Source: Saccharothrix sp. NRRL B-16314 (lineage in GTDB: Bacteria > Actinomycetota > Actinomycetes > Mycobacteriales > Pseudonocardiaceae). Taken from it: a stretch of DNA of 47,490 nt. The stretch is taken from contig NZ_JNXC01000047.1 of NCBI RefSeq assembly GCF_000716595.1, positions 1-47,490 of the forward strand. Reading direction: 5' to 3'. The first letter of the stretch is position 1. Every line of letters starts with the position of its first letter. Shown piece after piece: positions 25,282 through 32,534 of this stretch. The translations under genes and the position numbers were made by a program. The notes below the pieces were generated by a model. It saw nothing but the letters and a program-made list of their open reading frames with translations, was not told the origin of the DNA and did no database searches.

Positions 25282-26367
25282 GTGGACGAGCATGTCCGAG
25301 CCGTCCTGCGCGGCCTGGCGGCGAACCCGGCTTTGCCCGGCCACCTGCACGCGCGCCTGCCCGCCCCGCCGGCGGCACTGCCGCACGACGACACCGACTG
25401 CCACGACCAGCCGGACGTCAGGCAGGCAGCTGATTCGACCACACCGGTGGACGAGGTGATCGCCCTGATGGAACACGGCCACGCGCTGGTCCGGTGGGTG
25501 ATCGCCGGTCGGCCGGACCTGCCTCGGGTGGTGCAGGAGCGGCTGGCGGCCGATCCGATCCCCGGTGTCCGTGCGGACCTGGCCGCGAACCCCGCCGTGG
25601 TGGCCGAGTCGATCCTGCGCGAACTGGCCGACGACGAGTCCGCGGACGTGCGGCGCAGCGTGGCGCACAACCCGTCCGTCCCGCTGGACCTGCTCACGCG
25701 CCTGGCCGAGTCGATCCGGATCGGGCCGACCCTGCTGCCCCGCGTCATGGGTGCGACCGACGGGGAACTGCGCCTTCTCGCGGCGTCACCTTCCGCACGG
25801 TTCCGCATGCTGGTCGCCCAGCGCACCGCGCTGCCCGCGGACGTCTTCGAACTGCTCGTGGAGGACGACGACATCCGCGTCGCCAAAGGGATCGCGCAGC
25901 ACCCCGCCTTGTCGGCCGACCGGCTGCGGGCACTCGCCTCGCGGCACGGGCCGAGCCTGTTCCGCAGGATCGCGACGAATCCCCACTGCTCCCCCGAGCT
26001 GCTGCACCACATGGCGCGCAACGCCACCGCGCGCCGGACGTACCGCGCGATCGCCGAACACCCGAACACCCGCGCGGAGACCCTGTTGCTCTGCCTCGAA
26101 GACGACGACGCGCGACGCTCGGCCGCCGAGCACCCGAACCTGCCGACCGACGTCCTGGTCGGACTCCTGCAAGACCCGAGCCTGGCCGAACCCGCAGCCG
26201 CCAACCCGTCACTCCCCGTCGAGGTGATGGAGGGGTTGATCGCCGCCCACGCCGGAGAACAACCGCCGGCGTCCCGTCACGTACGGACGAGCTCCGCGAC
26301 CGCGGCACGGGCGGTGGGGCCGACGCCGATCAGCGTGGCCGAGGCGGGACCGGTCCAGTCGCCGTAG
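25282..26367 (+). CDS. Leucine-rich-repeat-variant (LRV) helical repeat protein
   Basis: 361 residues made mostly of helical repeats of about 24 residues with the pattern A-xNPxLPxxLLxxLAxDxxxxVR (for example AANPAVVAESILRELADDES, then AHNPSVPLDLLTRLAES, AQHPALSADRLRALA and AEHPNLPTDVLVGLL). LRV proteins are protein-binding scaffolds; a function here is unknown. The GTG at 25282 has CGGAG 6 bases upstream. The last 38 residues are non-repetitive and lie within a 91-base overlap with the convergent flavoprotein gene, so the C-terminus may be a run-on past an older stop. Confidence 0.78.
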   Translation: MDEHVRAVLRGLAANPALPGHLHARLPAPPAALPHDDTDCHDQPDVRQAADSTTPVDEVIALMEHGHALVRWVIAGRPDLPRVVQERLAADPIPGVRADLAANPAVVAESILRELADDESADVRRSVAHNPSVPLDLLTRLAESIRIGPTLLPRVMGATDGELRLLAASPSARFRMLVAQRTALPADVFELLVEDDDIRVAKGIAQHPALSADRLRALASRHGPSLFRRIATNPHCSPELLHHMARNATARRTYRAIAEHPNTRAETLLLCLEDDDARRSAAEHPNLPTDVLVGLLQDPSLAEPAAANPSLPVEVMEGLIAAHAGEQPPASRHVRTSSATAARAVGPTPISVAEAGPVQSP

Positions 26368-27239
26368 CCGAGCAGGTGCAGGCCTTGTCCGGCGCTGACG
26401 TGGCCGTTGCGGTCGCGCAGGTTCAGGGGTGAGAGGTGGCCGAGGGCGGGGCGGAAACCCGTGCACCAGATGACCGTGTCGGCTTCGGCCACCAGCCGGC
26501 GGTCCATCGGTCGGGCTTCGAGCAGGCCCCGGTCACGGGCGTCGCGCACGGGTGGGACGGCGACGATGTCGCCCAGCGCGCCGACGCCGCCGGGCCGGTT
26601 GGTGGCGATGTCGAACAGGGCCTTGCCGTCGATCTCGTCGGGCAGGTAGCGGGGCGGGCGGCGGGTGATCCAGGTCAGGTCGACGTGCCCGACCAGGTCT
26701 GCGGCGATCTGGGCGCCGGAGTTGCCGCCGCCGACCACGACGACCCGTTGCCCGGCCAGTTCCCGCGGGTCGCGGTAGTGGACGGTGTGCAGTTGGCGGC
26801 CGGGCAGACCACGGGCGGCGGCGGGGATGAACGGCCGCCACCAGGTGCCGGTGGCGCTGATCACGGCGTCGGCGAACCGGCCGTCCACGTCGTAGCCGCC
26901 GGCGACGCGCCGCACCGAGCGGACGCGGACCGAGCGCTCGACCGGCAGCTCGTACCGCTTCTCGTAGGCGGCCAGGTAGTCCACGACGTGGTCGGCGGTC
27001 GGGTAACCCTCGTGCGGGAAGCGGGGCATCGGCCACCCCGGCAGCGAGCTGTGCCGGGCCGGGGAGAACAGGCGCAGCGAGTCCCAGCCGCGCAGCCACG
27101 CGCCGCCCGGTTCGGGTTGGGCGTCCAGGATGGTGAAGTCCACCCCGGCGCGACGGAGGTAGTAGCCCGCGGCGAGCCCCGCTTGGCCGCCGCCGATGAC
27201 GATGACGTTCAGTGCCGTTCCACCTTTCCGCCTCGACAT
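26277..27239 (-). CDS. Flavin-dependent monooxygenase/oxidoreductase (CzcO/FMO-like)
   Basis: 320 residues. It has an N-terminal FAD Rossmann motif (VIVIGGGQAGLAAGYYLRR), a second nucleotide site (VVVVGGGNSGAQIAADL) for NADPH, a LHTVHYRDP segment at the FMO fingerprint position, and a C-terminal ATG-like CTGFRPALGHL motif. This is the two-dinucleotide-domain layout of flavin monooxygenases and related oxidoreductases; the substrate is unknown. ATG at 27239 is used; the best Shine-Dalgarno (AAGGTGG) stands before a CTG nine codons later. It is a distant paralogue of the protein at 45700. Its 3' end overlaps the convergent LRV gene by 91 bases. Confidence 0.85.
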   Translation of the reverse strand: MSRRKGGTALNVIVIGGGQAGLAAGYYLRRAGVDFTILDAQPEPGGAWLRGWDSLRLFSPARHSSLPGWPMPRFPHEGYPTADHVVDYLAAYEKRYELPVERSVRVRSVRRVAGGYDVDGRFADAVISATGTWWRPFIPAAARGLPGRQLHTVHYRDPRELAGQRVVVVGGGNSGAQIAADLVGHVDLTWITRRPPRYLPDEIDGKALFDIATNRPGGVGALGDIVAVPPVRDARDRGLLEARPMDRRLVAEADTVIWCTGFRPALGHLSPLNLRDRNGHVSAGQGLHLLGYGDWTGPASATLIGVGPTARAAVAELVRT

Positions 27240-27338
27240 CGCGCAGCGGGCCGGGCCGAGTCCTCGACCCGGTAGGTGACCGTAGACGCGTGACGACGCG
27301 CACAAGGCACGGACCCGGGCCGGCGACGGGCGGCGGGT

Positions 27339-28100
27339 TCAGACGCGCGGGTTGGCCTCGACCGCAACCCAGTCGGCGTGCTTGCCGGTCACGTCGTCTC
27401 CGGACGAGATGCCGCGAATCCGGCGATGCACCCAGGGCACGACGTGTTCCCGGTAGTACCGGGTCTCGACGCGCAGGCTGCGGCGGGCGGCCGGACCCGG
27501 GTCGACGGCGTGCGCCTCGGTGATGTGCCCGAGGGCCTTCAGGACGAGGGACGCGACCCGCTGGTGGCCGGCGGCGTTGAGGTGCAGCCGGTCGGGCGAC
27601 CAGTACTCGGCCCGACGGACCTCGACGTCGTTGAACGCGTCAACGAACAGCACGTCGTGCCGGGCGGCCAGCCGGTCGATCGCCGCGGTGAGCACTTCGC
27701 CGCGGCGGTGGATCGTGCGGCCGAAGGGCAGCCGCTGCGACGGGTCGGCCCCGCTGAGCAGCACCAACCGCACCCCGGCCGACGCACAACGCCGCACCGC
27801 CCGTTCGGTCAGGTCGACCAGCCGGTCCAGGTCGACCCCGGGCCGCATCATGTCGTTGCCGCCGCCGTTGAGGGTGAGCAGCGTCGGCGCCGGCGACAGG
27901 GCCAGCGCCGCGTCCAGCTGGGTGGTGGCGATGGGTTCGAGCAGGCGGCCCCGGACGGCCAGGTTCGCGTAGTGGACCGCTTCCCCGAGGGCGACGGCGA
28001 GCCCCGCCGCCACCAGGTCGGCCCACCCCCTGGGCGAGCCGTCGGGACGTTCGTCGCCGACCCCTTCGGTGAAGCTGTCGCCGATGGCCACGTATCGCAC
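27339..28100 (-). CDS. SGNH/GDSL-family hydrolase
   Basis: 253 residues. The SGNH blocks are in order: block I YVAIGDSFTEG (nucleophile Ser), block III LNGGGNDMM (oxyanion Gly and Asn), and block V WSPDRLHLNAAGHQRVA (catalytic Asp/His). It is an esterase or lipase-type hydrolase; no signal peptide is seen, so it acts in the cytoplasm. Two GTG codons two codons apart could start it; the one at 28100 stands 8 bases from GGGAGG and is preferred over 28106, which is too close. Confidence 0.88.
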   Translation of the reverse strand: MRYVAIGDSFTEGVGDERPDGSPRGWADLVAAGLAVALGEAVHYANLAVRGRLLEPIATTQLDAALALSPAPTLLTLNGGGNDMMRPGVDLDRLVDLTERAVRRCASAGVRLVLLSGADPSQRLPFGRTIHRRGEVLTAAIDRLAARHDVLFVDAFNDVEVRRAEYWSPDRLHLNAAGHQRVASLVLKALGHITEAHAVDPGPAARRSLRVETRYYREHVVPWVHRRIRGISSGDDVTGKHADWVAVEANPRV

Positions 28101-28177
28101 TGCCACTGCCTCCCCCAGCCGGAACGTCACACCCAGCATATGAGGCGTTCGCGGAGACCTCGGCGGACGTGACCCAG

Positions 28178-28193
28178 CACACCTGCCGGTGTG
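28178..28193. terminator. Small hairpin downstream of the HxlR-type gene
   Basis: CACACC-tgcc-GGTGTG, a 6-bp stem between the HxlR regulator stop and the SGNH hydrolase start on the minus strand. There is no T-run; termination or mRNA processing is possible. Confidence 0.3.
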
Positions 28194-28230
28194 GGGACCT
28201 GCCGGCGGGTGCGGGGTGCCGTGCTCCGGT

Positions 28231-28731
28231 TCAGCTCGCGTTGCCGGTGAGCATTTCCGCGATCACCGCCGTGCCCGGCGCGGCCTTGCCGCCGGGACCG
28301 GGTTTCACCTCCACGTCGTCGACCGCGAGTTCGCCGCCGCAGTGGTCGCACGTCACCACCGGCGTGGTCGGCGAGCCGCACGTGGTGTGCACCAGGCGAA
28401 GGGGCGCGCCCTCGTCCGCCAAGTGGGTGTCGCCCCAGGCGAGCAGGCTGAGGACGATCCCGTAGAGCTGCTCCCCCGGCCCCGTGAGCCGGTACTGGTA
28501 GCGCACGGGGTTGTGCTGGTACGGCGTGCGCGAGACCAGACCGCCCGCCACCAACCGCTCGAGGCGGTCGGTCAGGACGTTCGTGGCCACCCCGAGGTCG
28601 CGGTGGAGTTCGTCGAAGCGGGTCAGACCCAGGAACAGGTCGCGGAGCACCAGCAGGGTCCACGGGTCGCCGACGAGGCCCGCCGTGCGCGCCACGGAGC
28701 ACGCCATGGCCGTGAAGCGGTCTCTGTTCAC
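28231..28731 (-). CDS. HxlR-family transcriptional regulator
   Basis: 166 residues. The HxlR winged-helix domain is at about 8-100: CSVARTAGLVGDPWTLLVLR, then DLFLGLTRFDELHRDLGVAT, NVLTDRLERLVAGGLVSR and the wing YQHNPVRYQYRLT. The C-terminal part contains HTTCGSPTTPVVTCDHCGGE, with paired CxxC-like cysteines that may bind zinc, a feature of a subset of these regulators. It starts at GTG 28731, divergent from a SnoaL-like gene, with inverted AAGTCAC half-sites between them, so autoregulation and control of the SnoaL-like gene are likely. Confidence 0.88.
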   Translation of the reverse strand: MNRDRFTAMACSVARTAGLVGDPWTLLVLRDLFLGLTRFDELHRDLGVATNVLTDRLERLVAGGLVSRTPYQHNPVRYQYRLTGPGEQLYGIVLSLLAWGDTHLADEGAPLRLVHTTCGSPTTPVVTCDHCGGELAVDDVEVKPGPGGKAAPGTAVIAEMLTGNAS

Positions 28732-28758
28732 GGTTCCGACCGTAGTGCCTTGCGACGG

Positions 28759-28805
28759 ACAAGTCACCGCACTAGCGTGCCAGTGACTTGTTTTTCGCAA
28801 GTCAC
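28759..28805. promoter_or_regulatory. Operator with three AAGTCAC half-sites
   Basis: ACAAGTCAC (28759-28767) and its inverse GTGACTTGT (28783-28791) are followed by a third half-site CAAGTCAC (28798-28805), all between the divergent HxlR regulator and the SnoaL-like gene. HxlR proteins are dimers that bind such inverted repeats. The third copy lies just before the SnoaL-like ribosome binding site. Confidence 0.65.
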
Positions 28806-28820
28806 TACGGGGAGGACTCC

Positions 28821-29246
28821 ATGTACCACGCGATCGTGCGCGCGAAGGTCCGCTCGCTCTGGACCCGCATCTCCGACGGCGACTACCGGGCGGCCGTCTC
28901 GCTCGCCACGCCCGACGTCCACTTCCGGTTCGTCGGCGACGCGCCGCCCGCCGCGGAGTTCACCGGGCGGGAGGCGTTCGACCAGTGGTTCCGCGACCTG
29001 CTGGACCTGCTCCCCGGCATCCGCCTCACACCCGAGGACATCGTGGTGCGCGGCTGGCCGTGGGACACCACCGTGGTGACCCGGTTCCGCGTCGAGGCGG
29101 AACTCGCCGACGGTTCGCCGTACCGCAACGAAGGCGTCCAGTGGGTCCGACTGCGCTGGGGCCGCATGGTGGACGACTACGTGCTGGAGGACACCGCGCG
29201 GCTCGCCGAGGCCGTGCACCGCCAGGAACGCGCCTTGTCGTCCTGA
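28821..29246 (+). CDS. SnoaL-like (NTF2-fold) protein
   Basis: 141 residues. The sequence has the NTF2/SnoaL pattern: an opening helix (VRAKVRSLWTRISDGDYRAA), FRFVGDAPPAAEFTGREAFD, then alternating strands ending VQWVRLRWGRMVDDYVLED. Such proteins form cone-shaped pockets and act as polyketide cyclases, isomerases or hydrolases, or only as binding proteins; the role here is unknown. The ATG at 28821 is preceded by GGGGAGGA at a normal distance. It is divergent from an HxlR-type regulator and preceded by its probable operator. Confidence 0.82.
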   Translation: MYHAIVRAKVRSLWTRISDGDYRAAVSLATPDVHFRFVGDAPPAAEFTGREAFDQWFRDLLDLLPGIRLTPEDIVVRGWPWDTTVVTRFRVEAELADGSPYRNEGVQWVRLRWGRMVDDYVLEDTARLAEAVHRQERALSS

Positions 29247-29352
29247 GCCGGCAGCGAGGTGGTCGTCCGGAACCGCCGAGGTCGGCGTGGTCGCACATAC
29301 GCCGACCTGACGGCCCGGACTCACATCGGCGCCGGACTCATCGGCGCCGGAC

Positions 29353-30078
29353 TCACTTCAGGTGCCGGGCGAAGAACCGGTTACCGGCGTCCCCCTCGAA
29401 CTCCGGGACGCCGGTGTGCCCACCCATGTTGGCGTGCAGCGTCTTCTCCTTGGAGCCGAAGGCGTCGAACAGGTCCAGGGCCTGCTGCCGGTCGTTCCCC
29501 TCGTCGTCCCACTGCAGCAGGACCTGGAGCGGGACGGTGACCTGACGGGCCTCCTCGACGATGGCGCGGGGCACGAAGCTCCCGGCGAACAGCAGCGCTG
29601 CCGAGATGCGCGGCTCGACCACCGCCAGCCGGACACCGATGGAGATCACCCCGCCCGAGTACCCGACCGGGCCGCCGATGTCGGGCAGCTCGAGGAGGGC
29701 GTCCAGGGCGGCCCGCCATTCCGGGACCGCCTGGTCGACCAGCGGGAGGACGAGCCGGTCGACGATCCCGTCGTCGACCGGCTCGCCGGCCTCCAGCGCC
29801 CGGCGCAGGTCGGCGCGGGCGTCCTCGGCCGCGGCGGAACGGGGCCGATCGCCGCTCCAGGGGAGCTCGATGGTGGCCGCGGCGAAGCCCGCCGCCGCGG
29901 AGTGCCGGGCTCGGGCGGCCAGCCGGGGGTACATCCCGGGCAGTCCGCCGGGGTGGCCGATCAGGATCAGCGGTGCGGGTGCGGCTGCGGGCGTCCACAG
30001 GAAGCCGGGGATCCCGCCGAGGGTGAACCCGCGTTCGAGGACGCCGTCGTCGAAACGCTGTTCGGAGGTGAAGCGCAT
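29353..30078 (-). CDS. Alpha/beta hydrolase (dienelactone hydrolase-like)
   Basis: 241 residues. An alpha/beta hydrolase fold is indicated by LILIGHPGGLPGMYPR (oxyanion/strand 3), the nucleophile elbow GYSGGVIS (GxSxG), LLQWDDEGNDR (acidic residue) and GGHTGVPEF (catalytic His). Substrate is not predictable. The ATG at 30078 has a modest GAAAGG upstream. A promoter and a 16-codon reading frame with a much better ribosome binding site lie in its leader, suggesting leader-type control; that is inference. Confidence 0.82.
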   Translation of the reverse strand: MRFTSEQRFDDGVLERGFTLGGIPGFLWTPAAAPAPLILIGHPGGLPGMYPRLAARARHSAAAGFAAATIELPWSGDRPRSAAAEDARADLRRALEAGEPVDDGIVDRLVLPLVDQAVPEWRAALDALLELPDIGGPVGYSGGVISIGVRLAVVEPRISAALLFAGSFVPRAIVEEARQVTVPLQVLLQWDDEGNDRQQALDLFDAFGSKEKTLHANMGGHTGVPEFEGDAGNRFFARHLK

Positions 30079-30123
30079 GGTCGTGCCTTTCGGGAGTGCT
30101 CGTGAACGGCGCTCCCGGACGAC

Positions 30124-30174
30124 CTACCGCCCGACCGTGACCCCGAAGGGGAGCACCCACGTCGACACGTTCAC
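30124..30174 (-). CDS. 16-residue leader peptide candidate
   Basis: GTG at 30174 to TAG at 30124 encodes MNVSTWVLPFGVTVGR (first codon GTG). CCGAGGAGGTGG stands 8 bases upstream, an unusually strong ribosome binding site, and a TTGGCG-N17-TAGCTT promoter lies about 40 bases before it. The hydrolase gene starts 45 bases after its stop. A hydrophobic, tightly packed short frame in a leader could couple translation to expression of the downstream gene. It may be chance; no family is recognised. Confidence 0.4.
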   Translation of the reverse strand: MNVSTWVLPFGVTVGR

Positions 30175-30211
30175 GGGTACCACCTCCTCGGTCTCTCGCA
30201 CGGCCCCCGCG

Positions 30212-30240
30212 AAGCTAGCAGTGGTCCCGTGGTCCGCCAA
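30212..30240 (-). promoter_or_regulatory. Promoter of the leader peptide-hydrolase unit
   Basis: Minus strand TTGGCG (30240-30235) and TAGCTT (30217-30212) with a 17-base spacer. The spacer contains a direct repeat GGACCAC-g-GGACCAC, a plausible regulator site. Confidence 0.55.
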
Positions 30241-30281
30241 CACCTTTTCGCAGAGCCGCGGCCCGATCGAGGTGCCGGGTC

Positions 30282-30557
30282 TCAGCGCGCTTCGGCGATC
30301 TCCGGCGGCACGGCGCAGTCCAGTGCGACAGTGCTCATGCGCTCGGTGATCAGGCGATCGTCCTGCACCGGAACCGTCCACTCGGGGTTCCGACCGGCCG
30401 CCAGGTCGTCGGCGTACCGGGCCCGCGCGTCCACGAGGGTGCGCCAGTCGGCGAGCCAAGCGGCGGTGGGGCGGTCGTCCTCGGTCGTGTCCCGCCTACA
30501 CCATGAAGCCAGCACGTAGAGCACTACGAGGCCCAGCGCGATCAGAACCGGTTTCAT
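30282..30557 (-). CDS. Small membrane-anchored protein, unknown function
   Basis: 91 residues from ATG at 30557. An N-terminal helix (LIALGLVVLYVLAS) anchors it, followed by Cys-Arg-Arg and a polar domain containing WLADWRTLVDARARYADDL. I recognise no family. AGAGGG stands upstream of the start. It lies on the same strand as, and 62 bases after, the thioesterase gene. Confidence 0.55.
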   Translation of the reverse strand: MKPVLIALGLVVLYVLASWCRRDTTEDDRPTAAWLADWRTLVDARARYADDLAAGRNPEWTVPVQDDRLITERMSTVALDCAVPPEIAEAR

Positions 30558-30619
30558 CCGACCCTCTGCGGTTGTCCTGGCAGGCCGGTGGGCGAAGCCG
30601 ACGCACGCCGCTGCGGAGT

Positions 30620-31087
30620 TCAGCCCGCCGCGGGACGCGGGCGCCAGCGCTTCCACACGGCCGTCGCTTCCGCGCGGGGCTTGCCGTCCCAGATGAGGGA
30701 GACGTCCACGGTCATCTGCGCTTCGGCGGCCTCGCGCACCACAGCCCGTAGCTCGACCGGTTCGGTCAGTGGCGAAGGGCGCAGGTAGTGCACGTCCAGA
30801 CCGGCCGTCACGTAGGGAAGCGCGGCGCCGGGCAGGGGCGGCCAGTTGCGCTGCTCCGCCTCCAACACCACGGCCGCCGCGCTGTGGCAGTCCATGACGG
30901 TGCAGATGATGCCGCCGTTGAGGAAGCCCAGACCGTTGTCGTGCTCGGGCCACGGGGTGAACTCCGCGGTGACCGCGCCGTCACCGGGGTAGCTGCGCAG
31001 GCGCAGGCCCTTGGGGTTGCCGTGCCCGCAGCCGAAGCACGGCAGGTCGGGGTAGAGGCGTTCCTGGATGCTCGTCACGGCGTCCAC
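30620..31087 (-). CDS. PaaI-like hotdog-fold thioesterase
   Basis: 155 residues. The hotdog (4HBT) fold is indicated by CFGCGHGNPKGLRLR at the N-terminus, the core helix FLNGGIICTVMDCHSAAAV with the active-site Asp, and VHYLRPSPLTEPVELRA. Family members hydrolyse acyl-CoA thioesters; the acyl group is not known. GTG at 31087 is used; another GTG three codons later is equally possible and the ribosome binding site is weak for both. Confidence 0.85.
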   Translation of the reverse strand: MDAVTSIQERLYPDLPCFGCGHGNPKGLRLRSYPGDGAVTAEFTPWPEHDNGLGFLNGGIICTVMDCHSAAAVVLEAEQRNWPPLPGAALPYVTAGLDVHYLRPSPLTEPVELRAVVREAAEAQMTVDVSLIWDGKPRAEATAVWKRWRPRPAAG

Positions 31088-31181
31088 AGTAGAGGGATGC
31101 GGACCGCGACCGTCAGGGCCAGGCCACCTCGCGCGCCCGGTCGGCGGGAGGCACCGGCCGGGCGCGCGAGGACGTCCGGCC

Positions 31182-31526
31182 TCAGGCCTTCCACTGGATG
31201 ATCTGGAGGTAGTTCCCGTCGGGGTCGGCGAACGTGCCGAACTTGCCCTTCTCCCGGTCCTCGACCGAGATCCACTCCACGCCGGCCGCGTTCAGCCGGG
31301 CCTCCACCGCGTCGAAGTCGTCGACGTGGAAGTTGATGATCACGCGGCCCGGTTCGCCGTTCTTCGCGTCGACGTCCTCGCGCCCGTCGATGGCGAGCAG
31401 GAAGCCGCCGAGGTCGATCGCGCCGTCACCGGTGAACCCCGGCGCCAGCACCTTGACGTACCAGGCCCGCAGCTCGGCCGGACGGGTCGTGCCGAGCAGC
31501 ATGCTCCCGGGCTTCAGCGTCGTCAT
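31182..31526 (-). CDS. VOC (glyoxalase/dioxygenase superfamily) protein
   Basis: 114 residues forming one VOC module: two beta-alpha-beta-beta-beta halves (LKPGSMLLGTTRPAELRAWY and INFHVDDFDAVEARLNAAG), ending with the typical GTFADPDGNYLQIIQW. Metal-ligand positions are only partly kept (His in INFHVDD, Asp/Asn at the end), so metal use is uncertain. Members include glyoxalases, resistance proteins and ring-cleaving dioxygenases. Two TGCAACC-type operator sequences lie 45-100 bases upstream. Confidence 0.82.
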   Translation of the reverse strand: MTTLKPGSMLLGTTRPAELRAWYVKVLAPGFTGDGAIDLGGFLLAIDGREDVDAKNGEPGRVIINFHVDDFDAVEARLNAAGVEWISVEDREKGKFGTFADPDGNYLQIIQWKA

Positions 31527-31570
31527 GTCGGATCTCCTCGGTTGGGCGCACCGGTCGCGGCGCGGGCGGT

Positions 31571-31622
31571 TGCAACCAGATGATTGCACGTCGGCCGAGC
31601 ATGATGCAACCCAGTAGTTGCG
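31571..31622. promoter_or_regulatory. Paired TGCAACC operators upstream of the VOC gene
   Basis: TGCAACCAGATGATTGCA (31571-31588) is an 18-bp imperfect palindrome and TGCAACCCAGTAGTTGCG (31605-31622) a related copy. TGCAACCA-type inverted repeats are, to my recollection, used by ArsR-type repressors linked to VOC and SRPBCC genes in actinobacteria. No such repressor is in the immediate neighbourhood. 31623-31918 holds no convincing gene. Confidence 0.5.
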
Positions 31623-31918
31623 ACACGTCGCAGTTGCTCCCATGGGGTGAATTTCAGCCACGTCGGATTTCGGGATGCGGAATCCGATCCCGGTACCGGA
31701 ACGATCAATGCGCAATCCACTGCTGGGCCGTTTGCCGGGTCGCCGCATCGTCTGGGCGGGCGCAATGCCGATGGCAATCGGCAACTGACCGGCCACCGTT
31801 CCCCCGAACAGCCGGGATCGGCTTCCTCGGGACGCCGACCGCGCGATGGCGCAATCCCCCGGTGATACCGCCGCCGGGACCAGTGGGCCGCCCGCAAGAT
31901 CAACGATAGGATGCGTCC

Positions 31919-32398
31919 ATGGTGGAAGCACGGGCCCAACTGGTCATGGCATGCTCTCCGGATGAATTCCTCGAATTCGCGCTCGACGTCGAACGATACG
32001 CGCAAGTGGACGACAAGCTCGGACCGTTCGCCTGGGTCCGCCACGAGGAGGATCGCGTCGAATTCGAGTTCCACCCCGTCATGCCCGGAATTCCGGCGCC
32101 GTCGCCGAAGATGGTGCCGAAGATGATCGCCCAGGGCGTTCTCACGCCGGGCAAGCGAGTCGACGTCGGACTGGCACCGCTGCCGAAGAGCAAGTTCTGG
32201 CACCGGCTGATGAAGTTCAACGCGACTTTCGAGTGCGAACCCGTCGAGAACGGGACCCTGGTGACCAGGACGATGACGGTGGAACTCGTCCCGGCGGTGC
32301 GCTGGCTGCTCGAGCCCGTCCTGCGCCGCAACCTGCCGAAGAACATCGAGGCCGAGATCGAGAAGGCCAAGACCTACATCGAGCAGCACCGGAAATGA
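31919..32398 (+). CDS. SRPBCC (polyketide cyclase-like) protein
   Basis: 159 residues with the START/SRPBCC pattern: a first strand AQLVMACSPDEFLEFALDVE, a mid-strand VEFEFHPVMPG, ATFECEPVENGTLVTRTMTV and a long C-terminal helix LPKNIEAEIEKAKTYIEQH. These proteins bind hydrophobic ligands or act as cyclases; no function is fixed here. GGATG stands 5 bases before the ATG. Base composition is somewhat less GC-rich at its 5' end than its neighbours. Confidence 0.78.
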   Translation: MVEARAQLVMACSPDEFLEFALDVERYAQVDDKLGPFAWVRHEEDRVEFEFHPVMPGIPAPSPKMVPKMIAQGVLTPGKRVDVGLAPLPKSKFWHRLMKFNATFECEPVENGTLVTRTMTVELVPAVRWLLEPVLRRNLPKNIEAEIEKAKTYIEQHRK

Positions 32399-32534
32399 CC
32401 GGTACCCGACCGCGGTGACGGTCCGGTCGACCCCGGCCCCGTCGAAGTGGACGAACGGCCCCCACTCCCCCGGCACCGAGCACTGTTGACTCGGCACCGG
32501 GGGCGTGAGGGCCGTACTCACACCGGGACGACCG

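Noticed and set aside
31640..31909. Overlapping short plus-strand frames before the SRPBCC gene
   Set aside because: No ribosome binding site and no recognisable protein pattern; treated as intergenic.
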